A DNA stretch of 64,000 bases from Nematostella vectensis (Eukaryota; Cnidaria; Anthozoa; Actiniaria; Edwardsiidae): NCBI RefSeq assembly GCF_932526225.1, contig NC_064038.1, positions 10,849,070-10,913,069 of the forward strand, written 5' to 3'. The notes under the pieces are model-generated. The model had not been told where the DNA came from. It saw only the letters and a program-made list of their open reading frames with translations, and ran no database searches. The position numbers and the translations under genes were made by a program. The stretch's first letter is position 1. Each line of letters begins with the position of its first letter. Below, in pieces: positions 60,001 to 64,000 of the stretch.

Positions 60001-62855
60001 GAGAAACTTTTCTTTGATTAAACATAGCTATATGCAATTATCAACAGCAATTAGCACAACAGCCCCCCCACCCCCCCCCCCCCCCACACACACACACACC
60101 AAGCAAATACAAGGAATTAAGGTTTGCTGCCAGACTAAATGTTTTAGCTATGGCTATGTCATGCCACATATTTTTATTCCAATTATTGGAATATTAACAC
60201 ATAGAAAAAGCTCTAATACTATCTATAACCTTGTAACAATAATGGTAATAATGGTAAAGCTTGACTTTACAATTTTAGTAGGATGTCAAAACAGTGATTT
60301 TTAGTGGATGGACAAGGATGATTTGGCATTTTCGTCATAACATGTTGTATAAAAGGGGTTTTGCATACAAGGGCATGTAGTGTAACGCAAGTAAACCTTG
60401 CTGAAGCAACAACAATTCACTTAAATCTCAGACATGGTTCATTTGCTTAATGGGTTGTTGATCAGTGCATACTTCAGCATAAATTACTAAACAATGTAGT
60501 AGAAAAACACAAAACCACACATTACCATAACACAATTAAATATGCCAAGCATGTGTTGGCTAACTAGGGATTTTGAACTCTTCCCCACAAAACAACAAAG
60601 ATAACGAGATAAACATCTGGTCTTTTGAATAGATGCAATATATTCTAGATTCAAGCAACATTTGATATACCGTTGGGCATGTTTAAAGCTGTACACATGC
60701 TTTTCACAGTCCAGTGGTGAAGGGTGTATTGTTGGACCATGAACTGTTTATTCAATTAATTTGCAATGTACCACCTAAACAATTCAATAGACAGGGGATA
60801 ATTTAAATCTGAATAAATATGCAGTGAATTTACTGTTATAAAGTACATAATTGAATTATAAACTTATGATAGACAGTTTTATTTGCTGTTATCATATATA
60901 TGTTAGGGATGCTTTGATTTTTGTATATAAATTATATTAAAATATTAAACAAAGGCTAAAATGTGATAGAAATCTTAGAAGAGAATTGTACTTATGTTTA
61001 ATGATAGTTAATCCGACATCTGAGCTAGATCTTGTGAAATATTCATAGAATATAGAGGCAAGGGAATGTAGATCATAAAATTTGAAGAAAATAGCGGTAA
61101 ATTCAATTTCAAATTCTAATGTTTTCATGAAAATTTGGCAAGGTGTTCTGAAACAATTGGAACAAAATACAGGTTTGTTTTTAAAATTTGAAAACAACAG
61201 GCATAAATTTGGATCTAAAAAGGTGAGAAAGGGTATCCAAAGAATATTTCGTCATAAAAATCAATATCTAACTATGCAAAATCGATTCACGATCCGTAAA
61301 AAAAAAAATCGAGGATGAGATTCAAATTGTGGTTTCTGTGTTGGCCAAATCGAGTGAGACATATGTTGAAAAAATGCCAGCCGCAAATATAAACACCACA
61401 AAAACAATGGCTAAAAGCTTCAAAAACTCTATGTACACTTAGAACTTAAGCGATTATCGACAACTTCTGAGTGCCAATTCTCTGTGAAAACCTAATCACA
61501 GAAATTATGAAATACCAGCAACAATTTTAGCGTCATTTTTTTAAAGTATCCTGACCATTTCCTTGCCAAGAAATTCACGTTTCCTTGCTAATTTTACGCT
61601 AATAAATCTCACAATTTCTCATAGAAAATACCTTAGAGCCATCGACGGATATAATCCTGTGTGTTTCATTAATGGGATCATAGTAAAAGGAGACTGTGAC
61701 AGCTTGCTTTGAGCATGGAATCCAACTCTTCTTTGTCTGGGGGTCGATTTGAAAGACGTGAGCTCTCGTCGAAAACACCGGTTGCTCTCTGCAAGAAAAT
61801 TTACTGAAAATTAGTAAAGTCATTGAGCCCAAATCCCCTTAATGGTTAAAGTAGGTTCTAATAAAGTTTTACATTACCCCATTAAGGAATTCTTTTAAAA
61901 ATTTCACCGTAAGTCAATCGTGTTTAGTTGTAGAAAGCCTCGCGAGCCGCCATTACAGAGAAAACCACAACAGTCGGTACCAAGGGGTACATTACACTCC
62001 CAGGGGGGAGGGCTGCGAAACAGGGTCTTTGAACACTCTCCAAAATATTTTCAAAAGAACACAATGATAAAGTGTGTTGTTCTAATGGCTGGTGTAATCA
62101 TTAGTGCATTAGCCTTCGAAGTAAATAAAAAGAACCGGATTTCACGGGAGGTTAGAGGCCAAAGAAGCCTGACTAGACAAATCTTTGACCAATGGACTTT
62201 AGGGATGTTATTCGTTTATCTTGATTTAGGAAGAGCAAGCGAAGGCAAGCTGTAAACAGTGACCGTATCCTTTTTTACTAAAATATAAAAAGAACCCCCC
62301 TCCCCGTCAACTACCTCACAACAGACACCGTACATTTTGTAGTGCTTCTGTCATATTGACCATCATCCACCACACACGGACGGTCTACTGCGTTTTGAAA
62401 AAAAAAAATTTCATATCTATGCTCTTTGGAAGGAATGCTTAGAGTCCGTCAATAGATCCGATAGCTGAACGTTAATTTCCGATAACGCGATGTAAATCTA
62501 CCTTTGCGACAATCAACAAGAGCTAATGACTTCTAGAAACTTGTAATACGCACCGCAACTTTTGACGAAGCGTCTTGAAACAGTTTTAAAACTTTCCTAA
62601 CAGACCATGACTAAACTAAACATGATCCTATAAGCACGCTATGATAGTTTCCTACCCTAAAGTACAGAAATAGAACCTATAAAAGAACGTAAATTCAGTA
62701 AATAAACAGTACGCTTCGGGTCCGTTGTCAGAAGCTTGCGCGTAGAAACTTTATACTATAAAATCAAAACGTGACTTAAGATAAGGAACTTTGCACATTC
62801 CAGGAGCATTGAAAACTTACTCGGGTTTCACAATAATGCTGTCCTCAGACGCCAT
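54093..62855 (-). CDS. HOMER: Homer family scaffold protein (EVH1 plus coiled coil)
   Basis: Nine exons on the minus strand join in phase: 62855-62821, 61788-61632, 59932-59801, 59216-59007, 58483-58382, 57053-56950, 55887-55731, 55306-55136 and 54275-54093 (stop TAA), giving 416 residues; vertebrate Homers are about 355-366. The EVH1 domain (about 1-115) reads [49 protein letters not shown] and [13 protein letters not shown] then GLGF. A Ser/Pro/Thr-rich linker encoded by exons 4-6 follows. The C-terminal half is coiled coil, opening with the family hallmark [22 protein letters not shown] and VEEWKKQL. The EVH1 domain binds PPxxF ligands such as mGluR, IP3 receptor and Shank; the coiled coil tetramerises the protein at excitatory synapses. 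Exon 5 has a tandem defective copy. Confidence 0.94.
54505..54805. repeat. 27-bp minisatellite in HOMER intron 8
   Basis: About eleven units of TGGTGCTGTTTGATTGGTCA plus GGGCATT. The 27-bp period keeps frames open on both strands (minus: ALTNQTAPN repeated). It lies about 290-590 bp from HOMER exon 9, in the intron. Confidence 0.92.
54854..55045. mobile_element. TTAA-flanked MITE, complete copy
   Basis: Ends GGTGTTGGGACATTTCT and AGAAATGTCCTAACACC form a 17-bp inverted repeat with one mismatch. TTAA occurs at or next to both ends, as in piggyBac-type insertions. Length is 192 bp. It is a member of the same family as 17879-18250. Confidence 0.75.
56035..56650. repeat. Dispersed repeat, copy 2, with internal duplications
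   Basis: Shares the AAGGTGGCCACTCTAGCTCA block with 52945-53145. It also holds several copies of TTTTATACCCTAAGAGATAG and TCTGGAGAGTCC, showing internal tandem structure. It lies in HOMER intron 6. Confidence 0.65.
57320..57728. repeat. C/G-rich 25-26-bp minisatellite in HOMER intron 5
   Basis: About sixteen units of GTGCACAAATCCCCCTCCCC plus CCGGG. On the HOMER transcript strand each unit has GGGGGAGGGGG, so the RNA and the minus DNA strand could form G-quadruplexes. Long open frames on both strands are artefacts of low complexity. Confidence 0.92.
58528..58608 (-). pseudogene. Duplicated HOMER exon 5 without a donor site
   Basis: A 125-bp tandem duplication places a second copy of exon 5 upstream of exon 5 in the transcript. 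The copy keeps the acceptor (CTTTCAG at 58609-58615) and reads [20 protein letters not shown], then ANVSFF and a TAA stop at 58528-58530. The exon 5 donor is not duplicated. Phase matches exon 4, so inclusion would end the protein at about 204 residues, EVH1 retained and coiled coil lost. It is either a dead duplicate or an alternative terminal exon. Confidence 0.8.
59449..59791. mobile_element. Tc1/mariner-like MITE in HOMER intron 3
   Basis: The left end is TACAGTAAAAACCTGTGTAA and the right end, inverted, is TACAGTAAAAACCTTCATGT; arms are imperfect over about 25 bp. Terminal TA and CAGTA resemble Tc1/mariner ends. A related right-end fragment is at 58723-58757. Confidence 0.65.
60061..60100. 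repeat. C-run followed by (CA)n
   Basis: Homopolymer C stretch interrupted once by A, followed by a short CA repeat, in HOMER intron 2. Confidence 0.85.
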
Positions 62856-63398
62856 TTCGTCGCAAAATTCCGAAGGAGGACCAAGCGGTAATGGGACAAC
62901 AGCCTTATGAAAAAAGTTGTGGGTCTTCTTGGTTTGAAAGCCAATTGAGTGTACATGAGTCATATTGATTTCTGTCAATGATTAACTTGAAGTTGGGCAA
63001 TGTCAATATAGTTATTGTTTTATGCACCAATGACGCTGTGGCATTTGCCCCCGGCTGAGAGATGCCTAGCAACGAGGATATTTTCCCCAGGTCCTCTCAT
63101 CATCCACAGGAGTTTTTTACGTAACTGATTCAACTGCTGAGGCCGGGTGGGATGGGGGAGGGGGCAGTAGGTTTGAGTGTTGAACTTACCTTCTCTTTAC
63201 ATTACATTTTCACCATTTTTTTCTAGTGTATTTAATTGGGCCTTTTTTTTCTAAAAAGCTTGTCCCGAACTTTTTAAAAATTCCGTCGTTACTGATCCAA
63301 TGCTAACTCTCTGAGCTATTTAAAACTTTTTTCAAGAAATGCCATAATAAAAGATGGCGCGCATCGTTTGCGGAAAGATAAACATCTCTTTTCTTTTC
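62856..63398. other. HOMER 5' flank and intergenic spacer
   Basis: No exon recognised. This 0.5-kb segment separates HOMER's start codon from the poly(A) region of the next minus-strand gene, so HOMER's promoter must lie here or overlap that gene's 3' end. Confidence 0.45.
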
Positions 63399-63399
63399 T

Positions 63400-63405
63400 T
63401 TTATT
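63400..63405 (-). terminator. Poly(A) signal AATAAA of the Pro/Cys-rich repeat gene
   Basis: TTTATT on the plus strand is AATAAA on the minus strand, about 120 bp after the stop codon at 63523-63525. Confidence 0.5.
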
Positions 63406-63522
63406 TCGCAAGGCCATTTCAATATAACGAGCCAACATGTTTATCTTACAGAAGAAACTTTTAATAAAATATAATACTCTATAAAGCATAATGTGAATAG
63501 TTAAACATTTTTCATTAATAAA

Positions 63523-63920
63523 TTATTTGCCAGCTGGAGGACCCCCTCCACAAGGGGCTTGCATGGGCCCAGCACCACACGGGGCCTGCTGCACGGGTGG
63601 GGCTAGAGGCATGGGTAGGGCTAGAGGCATGGGTGAGGCTAGAGGCATGGGTGGGGCCAGAGGCATTTGCTGTCCTGCGCAAGGGGCTTGCATGGGCCCA
63701 GCACCACACGGGGCCTGCTGCACGGGTAGGGCTAGAGGCATGGGTGGGGCTAGAGGCATGGGTGGGGCTAGAGGCATGAGTGGGGCCAAAGGCATTTGCT
63801 GTCCTGCGCAAGTGGCTTGCATGGGGGCACCACCGCATGGGGCCTGAGGCATGGGTGCGGCTAGAGGCATCTGTTTTCCGCAAGGGGATTGCTGGGCTCC
63901 TCCACATGGCTTAGGAAAAG
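63523..63920 (-). CDS. Last exon of a proline- and cysteine-rich repeat protein (partial)
   Basis: An acceptor (GTCGACAG) precedes a 131-residue open end of a gene that continues beyond the right edge. The sequence consists of three repeats of 43 residues (exact 129-bp steps at 63552, 63681 and 63810) with blocks such as QQAPCGAGPMQAPC, AGQQMPLAP and runs of PMPLAPP, ending CGGGPPAGK. The composition (Pro, Ala, Met, Gln, paired Cys about ten residues apart) suggests a secreted, disulfide-linked structural protein; cnidarian capsule-wall proteins are one possibility, but the minicollagen Cys pattern is absent. The start, signal peptide and N-terminal domains are outside the window. I do not recognise the family. 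Confidence 0.6.
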
Positions 63921-64000
63921 CTGTCGACAGCAAATGATTCAAACATCAGGGTTCGTCAGATCATCATTAGAGATCCATTGTAGTATCATGTCAGGGCAAA

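Overview
This is animal nuclear DNA. It is AT-rich and intron-rich, with conserved metazoan genes split by GT-AG introns. Compact bidirectional promoters alternate with large blocks of tandem repeats and small transposons. The gene content, moderate introns, and a C48-like plus PHD-finger gene of a kind I associate with cnidarians suggest an anthozoan such as a sea anemone. That assignment is inference. I joined exons by eye using splice signals, phase and family similarity.

Layout, left to right: PMF1 (kinetochore, minus, 6 exons); a HAD-type phosphatase (plus, head-to-head with PMF1); SLC25A38, the mitochondrial glycine carrier (plus, 7 exons); IER3IP1 (minus, 3 exons); SNAPC3, the snRNA-activating complex subunit (minus, 11 exons, 22514-50167); a BTBD1/BTBD2-like BTB-PHR protein (plus, head-to-head with SNAPC3); HOMER (minus, 9 exons); and the last exon of a Pro/Cys-rich repeat protein (minus) that runs off the right edge.

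The most unusual locus is SNAPC3. Its 16-kb intron 9 holds about 9 kb of tandem satellite in two adjoining arrays, one of about 31/33 bp units and one of 42 bp units. Both monomers resemble the intron 9/exon 10 junction of SNAPC3 itself, so the gene appears to have amplified its own 3' splice site about 250 times, directly upstream of the real one. Downstream, the stop-codon end of exon 11 plus 3' flank has been amplified separately into a 125-bp repeat rich in CACGTG. The same intron encloses an opposite-strand gene, a 905-residue protein with a C48-protease-like fold whose apparent catalytic His and Cys are replaced, followed by a PHD finger. Intron 8 carries a nested pair of DNA transposons.

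HOMER has a tandemly duplicated exon 5. The extra copy has lost its donor and runs into a stop, so it could encode a short EVH1-only form like vertebrate Homer1a. The housekeeping genes (kinetochore, mitochondrial carrier, ER membrane, snRNA transcription, ubiquitin adaptor, synaptic scaffold) share no pathway; their proximity looks like ordinary animal gene order.
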